From: Haematococcus lacustris
Taxonomy: Eukaryota > Chlorophyta > Chlorophyceae > Chlamydomonadales > Haematococcaceae
DNA: 64,000 nt
Direction of reading: 5' to 3'
NCBI GenBank assembly: GCA_030144725.1
Contig: JASKMD010000018.1
Coordinates: forward strand, 1,456,099-1,520,098
Of the stretch, positions 42,983-54,885 are shown in pieces. How positions within the stretch are numbered: the first letter of the stretch is position 1; each line of letters begins with the position of its first letter. A program made the translations under genes and the position numbers. The notes below the pieces were generated by a model. That model was not told where the DNA came from. It ran no database searches and worked only from the letters and a program-made list of their open reading frames with translations.

Positions 42983-43820
42983 GCGATGTAGCGCTGCCGT
43001 AAACACTCAAGGGAATTCTCACATCTTCGCCAAGCGGCCTGCACCATCAGGAAGCTCGCGCAGCCATGTTTGCCGGACTTCGGTGGTGTGCGCCAACGAC
43101 ATGTCGTGCATTGCTAACGGATAGCCAAGGACGTAGCTTACCAGTGAAGCTAACCACGGTCGGTGATTGGGACACATCCGGGGTCACATGTGGCTGCCCG
43201 CATCGAAAGACTCCGATGGCAATTCCAGTCATACATTAAACGCGCATTATCACATTGCAGCAGACGCAGCAAACGTTACATCAAATGATGGAGTAGATGG
43301 GCTCAGTGTTGTGAATCTTCAGAATATCAATTTTCAGATTTTCAATGAAAATGAAAGTGTTTCATTGAAAAACTGAAAGAGTTTCATCGGAACTAAGCGG
43401 ATGCCGCTGCTTCTCAGCCCATCCTTTCAAACGCGACTTGTTTGTAGGCCTGCACTGTTTGACAAGCAGAAATACTTAGGTTGCCAAAGGTCAGGTTCCA
43501 CAAGGTCAGGTAAAATAGCTCGAAAAAATGTACCGTCACTTTTTGTCGCGTATACTGCACTTCAAGAGGTTAAACCGCGACGCCCCGCTGCGGCGTGGTG
43601 CTCCGCAGCCTGGCCTGCGAGGGACGGGCTAAAGTCGACGTTGCCCCCCTCCGCGGTATCCTGGCACCAGGGACTCCTTGCACCCTGACGGTAGTGCACG
43701 TGAAACAACAACGCCGCAACGACGAGCGAGGTAGAGCGGTCACTAGTCGGTCGGTCGGCGTGCCGTGATGGGGTGCCGGCATGCAAATCTGCAGTGCTGT
43801 TTTTGAGGTCAATTTGCTGC
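42983..43820. other. Element F interior with no recognised gene
   Basis: Mixed sequence. A short inverted repeat (TTTTCAATGAAAATG and GTTTCATTGAAAAAC) lies near 43338-43372. No domain recognised. Confidence 0.35.
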
Positions 43821-43829
43821 TTCTTGCTG

Positions 43830-44419
43830 CTACGCATCCGTCTGGTTTCTGCGCCCTAGCTTTGGGGTATGCTCATAGCTCCCACGGGAAGCTATTGCAG
43901 TGTAATACATCTGCCCTGCGCAGGTTGGGAGGCTCATGCAATTACAGTTAGTTGAAACCTCATTTCTGGGCAGGAAGTGCATCAAACGCTGTGCTGACCT
44001 CCTGTAGAGATGCAAGCGGTGTGCCCCAAGAACTTCATCTACTTTGATAGCGTTATCCTTAGGATTATCACCCATACATACGCCCAGACATACCTAGCAT
44101 GCTCATGTCTAAAGTACCCCATCATCTCGCTCTCACCAGGCTGCGAAAGTAGATGAGATTGTTCTGGTTCCTCCAAGCTACCACCAGCGTTCATCAGCGG
44201 CGCAAATGATGCAGACTGGCGGCCATAATTAGCGATGGGCCGACGTAGTAAGCGTAGTAAGCGTAGTAAGCGTAGTAAGAAAGGATCGGCGACAATGGCA
44301 GCTCGGGTTGCCGCTGGCCTTGCCCCGTGGACCCGCATCTCCAACCCTGCATCGGCTGTGTTGTCATGTATATAGGTGTTGGAGGCGGAGTTGCAAGCAT
44401 CCCAGACGCAGCATGGCAC
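43830..44419 (-). other. Possible exons of an unrecognised gene in element F
   Basis: Two overlapping minus-strand open blocks of 126 and 81 residues. A plausible donor (GCTAG|GTATGTC, near 44092) and acceptors (CTACAG near 44009, GCGCAG near 43918) could join them. The upper block has a run of LLR or YYA codons from a TAG-TAAGCG repeat (44245-44281). No family recognised; it could be random. Confidence 0.25.
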
Positions 44420-44559
44420 ATCCTGCCAGGCCAGCAGCTAGAGGACAGGGTGGCATGACATCTGTCATCAGGCCCACAAGCGTTAATCTGGTGAGTTACA
44501 ATGATAGCCAAGAAGTTCCAATGATACCATGTTACAATGATACCAGAAGCTCATTTCCA

Positions 44560-45460
44560 CCATGCAAGGTTACTGCTACCTAAAACCTAAAGCGATTGTT
44601 CTCCTTGTTGCAGGCCTGTGTGCTCTAACGGGCGCTGGTGCTATTGGCTTTGATAGCAAGGGGACAAGCCCTACAAAACCATGGGGCCACTACCAGCCTT
44701 GGTACAGCTGCCAGCCCTGGTGGTACAGCTGCCAGCCCTGGAACCTGGGCATCATCATGCAGTTTGCACTGCCCATGCGCCACCCAGCCCCAACCAACTC
44801 CTTATCTCCAACCCCAGCCATCTCCAACCATCACCTAAACTCCTGCCAGACCCGCCAGGGTGATCAGGCGGCTGTCTCGTTTTGCAACTGACAGCTCCCT
44901 CCTCACACCACCACCTCCCAGCACTCCATTCCTACCCTCCTCCCTTAGCCAGGGATCAGCCTCTGCCTCTCCCTCCACTCCTCCCATCCAGGGTCCAGAG
45001 GCTGCCAGCAAGGCTGCTGGCTGCTCCGCGTCACCAAACTACCCAGCCGTATGCGCCAGCAGCAGCTTGCCCCCTCCTGCGCCACAGTCAGTCCATCCAG
45101 GGCCATTGCTGCCTTGGGTCTGTCCACCGGGAGAGCCATGACGCTGAGCATGAGTGCGCAAAGCTGATTGACTGCTTCAAGGCAGCTGGCTACTGGACAG
45201 CAGCTGTCCACAGCGCATGCCTATCCCCTACTAGACCCACTGACCTGACTCACACCATCTTCATTTGTCATGGTTCCCTTGTGAAGGCTGCAGAAATGAC
45301 GCGACTTCCTGGCTGAACCTTGCCACATGTGCTGCTTTAGCTGCAACGGCTTCCTTTTTCTGCTGCTCCGACCTATTCACAAGGCACTTATCAGCCCTCT
45401 CGATAATGTCGTCATGGGTCAGACATGCAAGCCATTTTAAAAGATGCAAGCCGTCCATGC
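44560..45460. other. Element F interior with small open blocks
   Basis: Open blocks on both strands (45261-45458 minus, with an acidic/helical look: HDDIIERADKCLVNRSEQQ). No recognised family and no supported gene model. Confidence 0.3.
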
Positions 45461-45513
45461 TGTCATGGGCTGCAGTTGTATGAAGATTACCAACCCTATC
45501 TTGGGAACGCTTG

Positions 45514-46125
45514 AGGTCAGCTCACAGCATGTCGATTGCAGAATGCGGTCCTTGTTCTCTGTGTGTGGATGGCCGGCGATAAACGCACATCCCACGCCAT
45601 CCTATGCGCCTGCTGCAATGTCGAGAGGTGACTTCCCCAACCATGGTCCTCGGAGACCGCCTACCCCATTTAATGGCTGGCGGACTGAGCCTGGCGGGCT
45701 GGAATGTGATTGTACTTCTGGCTCGAAGCCAGGCGCACTTCGTTTATTGATGCCGCTTCACGTAAGGCTCGACCAATCGAAAGTGAGTAGCTGAGGTATG
45801 TCCGCGATCGTTTGCGCCAGCATACTCTCAAACGCTAGAGTCAACCCATCACCTGCCGGATGAGGCGCTATAGTGCGCAGCTGGCAGTGCGGTAACGGCT
45901 ACCGAGATAGGTCAACAAATTAGAGAGTACTTGCATGAAGACTTGCTGACATTGTCCAGTGTGCCCGTGTCATCAACCTTCGCATAGCACGACTGACAAA
46001 CAAAGCATCCTACTGTACTATCCCTTTTTATTCGCGTCCGTGCATCGTTATTTTGCCTCCCGAAAGTCGCAAACGAGTAAACAATGTGATTTCGACTGAA
46101 TCGAAGTTGTCAAACAATTACTTGA
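45514..46125 (+). repeat. Permease-unit flank fragment, continued
   Basis: Follows 55726-56360 with scattered substitutions. It lacks the about 20-bp segment CTACCTTCCCCATGGTGGGA found in the other copies (56149-56168). Interrupted at about 46126 by element H. Confidence 0.75.
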
Positions 46126-47144
46126 CCTACCGTACTCTCCCTTTTGATTCCCGAGGCCTCGAAAACTATGATTAAAATACTATTCCCGAGCCATATTTTT
46201 TATTGTTTCACATTCCCCGATGTCCAAAGTACGTCGAAAGTTTGTTTTGAGAACGTCCTCGTGCATAGAAATAATCAAGCCTACCACCCCATTAATCTTG
46301 CATCAAAATCGTATGATTGACATTGACTGTCGTGGTCTCTCTTCCAGTGGCCTTTTCACCTGACCATGTCACATGGGGCACTGAACCTGCTCATACAGTC
46401 GTGGTCCTCCTGCCGCTGCTGGCAGTGGCGGCATATCTCATCATCTGCCTTGGAGCATTCAGACTTGCGTACTCCTGCAGCCACCCATTCTGCTGCCTTG
46501 GCCAAAGCAAGCACCCCGCCTTGGCCGGCTGCCCGTGTATGACGAGCCGCCTCCCCTCTGACATGGTTGCCAGCCTGGTTGCCACCCTTGCCTGCCCTGT
46601 GACCCCAACCTTTGCCCCAGCCTGGCCCACCTCCCTCGACCATGCCCGGGGCATAGCAGCCACCCTGGTTGCCACCCCGGCCTGGCCCGCCGCACTAGCC
46701 TTTGCCCCAGCCTGGCCCGCCTCCCCCTGGCCCAGCCCAGGGTGGGCTGAATCCTAGCAGGTTGCCACCAGTTCTCATACGCCTTGCCGGTGCGTGCGAG
46801 AGGAGGAGGTGTGTTGGGCGATGCGGCAAGATTGAGGCGTGGAGAAGGCCCAAAGTTAGTGGTCCCAGGTAGTCGCTTCTCAATCATTGCCGCTTGACGA
46901 TCGCGAGACATCTGGAAGCGTTGTTCATCGTGCATAAGGAGCTCGCGGTGCAGATTATCAGCTGCGTCGGCGGCACTGATGCCCCGGACCACAAACTGGT
47001 CAATTGCTGGCACTTTCGTCAAGGTCAACTAATTGTTTGACTACTTCCCGAAAGACCAGAAAAATGCATTGTTTAATCATTCCCGGTTTCCCGAAGGACA
47101 AAAAACGATTAGGGATAGGGAATCAAAAGGGAGAGTACGGTAGG
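46126..47144. mobile_element. Element H: 27-bp inverted-repeat element
   Basis: Perfect 27-bp inverted repeats starting CCTACCGTACTCTCCC (46126-46152, 47118-47144), within the flank unit. The same end (TACCGTACTCTCCC) occurs at 56257 and, inverted, at 56405, and at the matching places in the next unit. The family is therefore repeated in each unit. Confidence 0.7.
46356..47028 (-). pseudogene. Unrecognised ORF pieces in element H
   Basis: The minus strand has an open frame from 47028 that looks protein-like for its first 95 residues (RGISAADAADNLHRELLMHD, ARTGKAYENWW). It then becomes Gly/Arg/Trp repeat-like. A second frame, 46643-46356, ends with a Cys/His cluster (CSKADDEICRHCQQRQEDHDC). 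Joined by a frameshift or intron they could be a Gly-rich nucleic-acid-binding protein. Family not recognised. Confidence 0.3.
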
Positions 47145-47375
47145 CCAATTTTGTTTTTGGGGCGAACCAAAAGGGAGAGTACGGTACTTCGTGTTGTTGA
47201 TATCCTTCCGCACATGTTCGCAGTCCTGGCCTGTGACCCAGATGATATCTTGTTGTTACAGTCAATCAGGACCACTCCTCACCAATTGTTTCAGGCAATC
47301 AGAAGCAACTTCACACATCTCATCATCCCATCACCGCAAGGGTTTCAACACAAAGCAAAGCAGGTCACCCCCGCC
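47145..47375 (+). repeat. Permease-unit flank fragment, end
   Basis: TTTTGTTTTTGGGGCGAACC through CCGCAAGGGTTTCAACACA, matching 56380-56583. After about 47375 similarity to the unit stops. Confidence 0.75.
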
Positions 47376-47559
47376 ATTGGCCCCGCAATTCACTTTTTGG
47401 CACCGTCTTTGATCCGCTGCATGTAATTCTTCCACCATTGGGCTCTACATCTCACAACGGTGTCGCTAGCAGGTTAGGCCCTCTTTTGTCGATTGTACTG
47501 CATTGTCGCGACGACTTGATTAGATTCGTAATGTCATTCACCATCTGTTTATATGCGTG

Positions 47560-48831
47560 TCGCAACAGGAGAGGTGGATTGGTGGCCGGAGGCATTTCCG
47601 TGCCGAGCAGCCTTTGCTGCCGTTGGACTGGGCAACTCGCGAATACATCTCAGGTAAGCACGGGGTGCTGTTTCTTAGTGCGTTTTGCATACGATGCTAA
47701 CACATGCTGCCAATTCTGCTGACCTCCACAGGTGCTTGGCTGTGTTAAGGATCAGCATCAAACCCACAGCAGCCCAAGGCTCTTCCAAGCAGGAGTGCAG
47801 CAAGGGAATCAGCTCTTGAAAACAGTGAGCAAGAGGTGAGTAAGGTTGTATTATACCTCACCTTGTCTAGGTCAGTTTGATGTTCGTGTGAACACTTGTG
47901 AAACGCATGCCAGGCATGAGCAGCTGAGGAAAGCACACAACAGTCACCTGCCCGACTTTCATCTGTTATTATCAATTATAAACGACGCTATGCCTCAATA
48001 TGTTGAGCAAACATGTTCATGTGTTTCTATGCGTAGGATGCCGTCCTGACCACTTCCAGGCCCACCTGCACAGCCTACCAGCACCCCCATGAGGCTGTTC
48101 AACCGCTTTGCTGTGCTTGACCTGGAGTCTGGGGTGCCAAAGGAGCAGGAGGTGCTTGAAGTGCAGGTGTTGCCTTCGACACGCAGCCAAAAGCGCCGCC
48201 GCTTGCTGCTAGCCACACCTCCAACCCACCCCACCCTCCCCACCCTTCCCACCCTCTCTCCCCACCCTCCCCACCCGCCTTGCAGCAACCCACCCCACCC
48301 TCCCCACCCACCCTCCCCACCCCACCCACCCTCCCCACCCTCCCCACCCTCCCCACCCGCCTTGCAGCAACCCACCCCACCCTCCCCACCCACCCTCCCC
48401 ACCCACCCGCCCTCCCCACCCCACCCGCCCTCCCCACCCGCCCTCCCCACCCTCCCCACCGGCCTTGCAGCAACCCACCCCACCCACCCTCCCCACCCAC
48501 CCTCCCCACCCGCCTTGCAGCAACCCACCCCACCCTTCCTACAACAGCCTTGCAGCCCTACAACCTTGGAGCAGTCCTGCAGGAGGTACAGCCAATGCTG
48601 ATGCCTGTCACAGGCTCGCAAAAGCGACAACGTACACAGCCCCCCTCCACAGCCACACCTGACCTCACCCCCACAACAGCCGCCACCACCAGCCCCGCAG
48701 CCACATCCCACTCGGTGGTGTTGCGTTCCATGCGCAATGTGGCCCGTGTCCTCAAGCAGTTGTCCTGGAGAGACAGGGCTGCCGTCATCAGCCTGCTCCA
48801 AGAGCAAGGCATCATTGAGGAACCAACATGA
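47560..48831 (+). CDS. Spliced ORF with Pro-rich repeat (hypothetical protein)
   Basis: A phase-consistent model: an open block ends TCACAG|GTAAGC (47652); an exon from 47733 (VLGCVKDQHQTHSS) ends with donor GTGAGT at 47837; an exon from about 48086 follows acceptor CTACCAG and begins TPMRLFNRFAVLDLESG. A CACCCTCCC-type Pro-rich repeat (48215-48545) follows. The frame TALQPYNLGAVLQEV to KQLSWRDRAAVISLLQEQG then ends at 48831. The frame change across the repeat probably reflects splicing at one of its repeated TTGCAG sites. No family recognised for this part. The 5' end is undetermined. Confidence 0.4.
48215..48545. repeat. CACCCTCCC-type repeat
   Basis: C-rich 9-10 bp words interspersed with five GCCTTGCAGCAACCCACCCC segments, each a perfect potential splice acceptor. 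Confidence 0.8.
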
Positions 48832-49157
48832 TGACGGCATGTGCTTGTGGTGCACGCATGAGCAACCCCCCTCAGCCGTGTGGTGCACAATGCCGTGGTT
48901 CGATGCCTCTTGAGCCCATGCCCATGCTGCTAGACAAGGAAGCTGCTAGGCAAGCTGCTTTGAATGCAGAGTGTATTAGGCTCATTCTCTTGGACACCCC
49001 TGATATGCCTCAATTTGATACACTGAACAAGGACCTATTGAAAGCATGGTGCAAGCACAATAGCATCAGAGGTGTTTCAAGTAAGTCAAAGAATGAGCTG
49101 CGTGACTTGTGCCTGCTGAAGTTGAGGGAGAAGGTTGAGGCACCACGGCACATGTAA
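48828..49157 (+). CDS. ORF with SAP-like DNA-binding motif
   Basis: A 109-residue frame overlapping the previous stop by 4 bp (ATGA). The C-terminal part, LNKDLLKAWCKHNSI followed by SSKSKNELRDLCLLKLRE, has the helix-turn-helix spacing and Lys/Leu pattern of SAP domains, which bind AT-rich chromosomal DNA. It may be the last exon of the gene at 47.6-48.8 kb or a separate frame. Transposable-element origin is possible given the surroundings. The domain call is by eye. Confidence 0.45.
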   Translation: MMTACACGARMSNPPQPCGAQCRGSMPLEPMPMLLDKEAARQAALNAECIRLILLDTPDMPQFDTLNKDLLKAWCKHNSIRGVSSKSKNELRDLCLLKLREKVEAPRHM

Positions 49158-49159
49158 CA

Positions 49160-49587
49160 CTGAAAGCCAGAGCCATCCCGAGCCATCCCGACAACATAGT
49201 GCCAAGTGATGATGTAACGCTGTCATGATGCAGCTTTCATTCGCAAAGAGTCATGCCGCGACCTAAGTAATGTAAGGGGTGCCAGCTGCCTGACTTGTGC
49301 GCATAGTCACAATTTATATTCTCCATGCAATGACATGCAAGCAGGCGTACTGCACTTGTGCCGTTAGCTTACGGCGTGCGTAGAAGGATTGCCAGCCTCG
49401 CCTTATGATGTGCGTGAGTCTTTTAGGAGCGGAAGGCACAGGTCAGGTTTGGGCGGGCGCCGATCTGAGCTAGTGTTTTGCGGCTGCTGGGTGCCGCTTA
49501 CGCCTGTTACACCCGGCTGCGTCAAAACTTTGTCACGAGCTACACGGAGATTCGCGCCCCAGACCGTCTCACATTTGCGGGGATCGT
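49160..49587. other. Intergenic, no feature recognised
   Basis: Sequence between the SAP-like ORF and the first tandem permease unit. A short direct repeat GAGCCATCCC occurs at about 49170-49190. Nothing else is supported. Confidence 0.4.
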
Positions 49588-50093
49588 TTCAGTCAATCAG
49601 GAGCAACTTCACACATCTCATCCCGTCACCGCAAGGGTTTCAACACAAAGCAAGGCACGCTACCTCTGGCAAGCAATAAATGAACCTGACTCACAACACA
49701 TTGTAACGCCTTACGTTATGCAATAGTACACATCTCAGTGAGGAGCATTATGCGGGGTAGATCACACAAGTCTCTATGCATGCATGCAAGTGCTTGATGT
49801 TCAGCATGAAGCTGCAAGGATTCCGCAAGTCCACAACAGGCAATACATGTTCGTGGCACAAGGTCCGCACATGCTAGGCGAGGGGCGCCACTGTGTGGTC
49901 ACTGAAGTGCGTGCCTGCACACTACCACTGTTGCGTATGGCTCCGAGACGGGGTGGCACGAGAGTCATACGGCTGACTCCGGAGGGCGCCCACTGTGCCC
50001 ACACACCCTCCCCAACACAGCAAGCTGCTAGGAATGTGCGATTGGTCTGGCTCGGCCTTATGCTCAGCAGCACCCCGACCCTGTACCCGGACC

Positions 50094-53000
50094 TCAGTGC
50101 TTGGTAATGTGTTGGTGTGCAGGAGCATCACCGCTCTTGGCCTGCTCCAGGTCAAGGTCCACTGAGCTGTGGGAGTCGTCCTGAACGGTCTTCACATGGG
50201 GCAGGGCAGAGGCATGCTTGGCGGCCTCATAAGCGGCCAAGCCTGCAGCCACAGCGACAAGCAAGCAGCAGCGCAGTGATGGCAGCTGGGAAGGAGGGAC
50301 TGTGAGCATCACCTAGTTCATGCAGTCAGGCCTGCATCCACTCCCCTATGCCTGCCTGACCATCACCCACCCTCATCATGCGCATCCTCAGGCACCAGCA
50401 GGTTGAGGATGAAGGCGGTGATGGCGGCCAGGCAGAAGGAGGTGCTGAGGATGAGGGCGATGGCGTCACGGATGCCACGAGTGCCTGAGCTCATGTCCGG
50501 GGTCACGGGCCACAGCCAGTAGTTGCCCCACTGAGGCACCTGCACCACCACGGGCCAGGGCGGCAGCGCAGGCAACAGCTGAGCGCCCAGGAGCAGCACA
50601 AAGAACCAGCTGTGCTGCTGCTGCCTTGCTGCTGGTGGCAAGGCGATGGTGTGAGGGCAGCTGCTCACCAGCTCCACCCCCACGCCCAGTGCCAGGGAGC
50701 AGGCCATGATGAAGCGGGTGCGCCGGTCCAGGTTACCCTCACTCACAATGATCTGCACAGCAGCAGCAAGGCAGGCTGGCAGCTCAGCGGGTCGGTGCCT
50801 GGCAGTGTGGCCCTAGCTGCAGGCCATGCCCCCTGCAGCTAAGCTGTGCTTGTTGCAAGCCCAGTGGCGAGTGAGGGCAGGGGAGGGCAGTGCAGGCAGC
50901 TGGTGGTGACCCACCTTGATGCCTGAAGACATGACGTTGGCAAACAGGAAGGTGGTCATGCCACCCAGCACGCAGTTGGGGATGCTGATCACAAAAGCAC
51001 CGACCTGAGAGCGGCAGAGGGCGGCGACACCAACTTATTCATTGGAACAAGCTGACCTTCCCTGCTCAACTGACAGCTGTGTGGGCTGCGCTGGGTGCAC
51101 CATAAGCACCCTCACCAGCTCATGGCAGCCAACCGGATTGGACCACGCATGGACCAAGCTAGCATGCAACATCACAACAGCCTCCCTGCTGCTGCCTTAG
51201 CGTCCACTCCCCTGCAGCCGCCCACCTTGCCCAGGATGCCCAGCAGGATGAGCCACAGACCACATGCCCAGCCTGACTGACGTGCTGCCACATTGGTGAG
51301 GGAGATGACGCCGTTGTTCTGGGCAAACGTGGTCAGGGGCAGGGAGGTGGCCAGGGCAGAGAACAGGCCGGACACACCATCATTGAACAGAGCGCCCTGC
51401 ACAGCAGCAGCAGCAGCAGGAGGGGCACAGGGGCAGAAATAAGTCCTCCACAGCCCAAAGTCTGGCAGGGAAGGTGCGCATGCTGCCCTGCTGCTGCTCA
51501 CCTTGATGCGCAGGGACGCCTCATCATCAGTCACTGCCATGCGTGAGGCCTCAATGGTGGCCGCAGTGTCGCCCACGCTCTCAATGGCTGTGATGATGGA
51601 ACTGCAGCCGTGGGGATGCAGGCAGGTAAAGAAGCAGCACGTGATGAGACATACCGCCCATAGCTGGTCTTGGGCCTTTGCGGGAGGTGGCAGCTTGCGA
51701 CAGGGCATGGCAACAGCTTGTGTATAGCAGACACCACTCCTCACAACCTCAGCACCACACCCACTCACACAACAATGAGGGGGATGATGGCTGGGCCGTA
51801 GAACTTGAGTGGGAAGGTCTTGGTCCAGTTGAACCTGCAAGCCACAGCCAGCACCACCCACCACTCGCTGCCACACTGCAGGCCAGCACACAGCTGTGGA
51901 GGGGCAAGGCGGCAGGGAGCAGCAGCCAGCCGCTGCAGAACCAAGGTCAGGGGGTATGATGAAGGGGTAGGGGAGTAAGGCCAAGCCTAAAGAAGCCGCT
52001 CACGTGATGGCGGGGGCAGACTCAAAGGAAGCGCTGGTCACGAAGCGCTTGCCATCCACATCAATGATGGCCTGCAGAACCAGGCAGGGCAGTACATGAG
52101 GTGGTCAGAGCAGTGCCTGTGATGTAGCTGCAGACAGCCTGCAGCCCCTGACTGCTGCCACAGCACCCTGACCCAGACCTCACACGGCTGCAAGATGTGA
52201 GGCTGAGGAGCACTGTTGCCGTTGCTGCTGCTATGCTGCTGGCAATCGACGCCATGGGGCAAGCAGGCCACTCACAGCGATGAAGTATCCAAACAGCAGG
52301 CCAATGATGGCGGAACAGTTGCGCATGAAGGGGCTGCCAAGGATCTGTGAAGGCGGCAACAGGCCAGATCAGGCTCAGGCCAAGCCAGACCAGGCAGATT
52401 GAGGTGCACACAGCCGCAGCCCACCTCAATGAGGATGATGGTGCTGAACACCAGGAAGCCCATGCCCACATAGTGGCCATCACCTGCAGGCAGCCAGGCA
52501 ACAACCCGGTTCAGGGGCTGCAGGACCATGCAGGGCAGCTGGAGGGTGGTGCACTGCCGCCTGGCCCTGGCCACCCACCATAAGGATACATGACTTGGCC
52601 GTTGCCAGTGCACAGCACAGGGGCAGGGACACCGTTGACTAGCTTGTTGTAGTTGCCTGTTTGGCTGCAGAAGGAGCCACCGCCCCAGTTCTGTAGGGGG
52701 CAGGCAACACCAAGGGCGCCACTCAGCAGAAGTGAGTAGCAGCAGCAGCAGCAGCAGCAGCAAGGCTGATTGCAGCTGAGGCCGTGCATAGGGGCAGGGG
52801 CAGAGGCTGGGCCCTGCATCCACACACACTGCACAGCACTAGCTGCCACCACGCTGCACTAGCCGCCATCACGCTGCTCACCGCCAGGCCAGCGCCCGTC
52901 AGGTGGATGCCGATCAGCAGGATGGTCACGCCCGACACCACAGGGGGGAACACCTTGCGCAGCACCCTGCAGCCAAGGCCAGGCCAGCAGGCTCAGCAGC

Positions 53001-54517
53001 AGCACAGGGCGGCTGTAGCAGCTCCAGTGCCTGCTAGTCCGCCGCTGATGCTGCACCTGGCCAGGATGGACTCACTTGATGGGCAGGAAGGAGAAGAGGA
53101 TGGGTGTGAGGGTGGACACACACAGGGTGCCCAGCACATGGCCATACGCCTCGTCAAAGCTCATGCCCTCGCCCTTCATCAGCTTGGCCAGGGTGCTTTG
53201 CACAATGGGCTGCGCAAGCAAGGCAAGGCAGGGGCAGTGACATCATGGCCAGCAGCTGCACGGCAAGATTGCCATGGCAGGCTGAGCATGCTGGAGCGGT
53301 GGTGGAGGCTGTGTGGGAGGGCACTCACCACACTGGTGAAGGACACGCCCATGACGCTCAGCTGCAACCAGCCGGACAGCACACCACACAAAGCAGCAGT
53401 CAAGCCAGGGCAACCAAGGGGTGCACCAGTTGCTGGCTGCGCTGGCCAGCCACTCACCACGCCTGCGCCCCACATGAACTTGCCACCAATCCTGATGCCA
53501 GTGACCTGCAGGGACAAGGGCGCAGTATGCAGGTCAATGGCAGCACTGGCATCAGGTTGTGCCGCAAGGAGGTGCGCTGGGTTCACTGTGCTGTGCTTCA
53601 GCAACACAGGTGAGCTCGGGCAAGGTGATGTAGTGTACTGGCCGCCAGGGGTCAGCTGGGTTGGGCAATGCAGGAGCCAAGGGGTCATTCAGTCTCAGCA
53701 CCTCACCTGCACCAGGGTCATCAACCCAGTGACGATGAGGGCAGCTTGTACCAGGTAGCGCTTGTAGTCATCGCCATTGGGGGTGCCAAAGGGCACGATG
53801 AGGAGGGGCGGCACGATCAGACCGCCCACCATGGCCTGCAGCAAATGGCAGGCGCATGGTCGGCAGCCATGGTGCAACAAACCCTACATGCCGCTGGCCT
53901 AGGGATTAGTCTCGTGCGCTTACCAGTGCGTGTTGCGCCCCCACCATGGCCGCAGTCGCGATGCCCAGCCAGTCGTTGATACCTGCAAGTGCCAGCGAAA
54001 TCGCAAGCGTCGAGGAAACCTTGACATGCCAACTAACTCGAATACGCTTCATTTGCTGCCAGTGCTCGCATCATGCCAGTGCAGCAACTAGACTTGAATG
54101 GCGATGCCAGTTGGGTTCCACGTGACATGGCTCCCCAAGTCCGCACCCAACACCCTGTGCCGCTGCGCACCGAAGAAGTGAGGAGGCTGGCGCTGGCTGT
54201 GCTTGCTGTAGAGCTTCAAGGGGTTGGCAGGCCTGCAAGCGCATACAGCCAGCGACACGGCAGCTATGTGTGCCGGTTGAGGCTGCGATGTTGCAATGCA
54301 GCAGCAACACACTGACGAGCGCAGGTTGAGCCACGTGCTCAGGGCTTGTCGTTTAATTGTCCCGCAAACGGCCTTACGTGCACAGGAAGCCCCAATGGAA
54401 GCCAGTGCCCAGGAAAAACTCCCGCCAGGGACGGTCTGGCCGCCTCCAGCCCACGGCAGCGCAGTCGCAATCCACGATGTCGCTCATGTTGCTGAGACGC
54501 TCCTTGGCTGCGGCCAT
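50094..54517 (-). CDS. NCS2/NAT uric acid-xanthine permease, copy 2
   Basis: Same 19-exon structure as copy 1 on the minus strand. It runs from MAAAKERLSNMSD (ATG 54515-54517) to HQHITKH and stop 50094-50096, about 608 residues. All donors I checked are GT, including intron 15, which is mutated in copy 1. QH motif, AIESVGD and the NAT signature QNNGVISLTN (about 51290-51325) are present. The last intron differs in length from copy 1 but the flanking exons are unchanged, which supports the model. Differences from copy 1 include VQDDSHSS for VRDDSHSS and GDAPAHQ for GDALAHQ near the C-terminus. Predicted plasma-membrane purine importer; substrate (urate or xanthine) is inferred from family motifs. 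Confidence 0.92.
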
Positions 54518-54842
54518 CTTGCTTGCAAATGAGATCTGTGCATGCGCGAGATGGGAGCGGCTTTGTGCACCAGTCGGTTGGGAGTTGGGTCGGCAGGACA
54601 GATTTGGCAAGTGCACAATCGTGAGTGTTGGTTGAGACACAGCATGTGCGAGCTGCGCTGGCTCCGTGTTGGTGAGTTTGCTGAAGCGCCGATTACCGTC
54701 GTTGTGCGTTGGCACCGACACGTTGTGTGCAGTACACAACGTGGCACAGCTGGCACAGCTGGCACTGCGTTGGCGCAGCAAGACGCTCGTCATCTCGTGT
54801 GCCGTGTTGGGGCGCGGCTGTTTGCTTGCGGCCCCTCAAGCT

Positions 54843-54878
54843 GCACTCCTACGAATTAATCCCTGCGTCCGTCCCTGC
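54843..54878 (+). repeat. MITE-related end next to the CCCCG tract (unit 1)
   Basis: CACTCCTACGAATTAATCCC matches the end of the MITE at 31966 (CACTCCTACAATTTAGTCCC). A matching second end was not found; GGGTAGGAGGG at about 55410 is a weak candidate. Confidence 0.5.
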
Positions 54879-54885
54879 ATGTTGA

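Larger units (their letters stand above)
39118..45513. mobile_element. Element F: candidate Mutator-like element with nested insertions
   Basis: The flank unit is split here with a 10-bp duplication GGTCAGCTCA on both sides (39108-39117 and about 45513-45522). Ends share GCGTTCCCAA as a short inverted repeat (39119-39128; TTGGGAACGC at 45500-45509). A 9-11 bp duplication fits Mutator-like elements. The interior carries G, J and K, a GT-rich microsatellite and possible minus-strand exons (43.8-44.4 kb). No transposase recognised. Confidence 0.6.
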
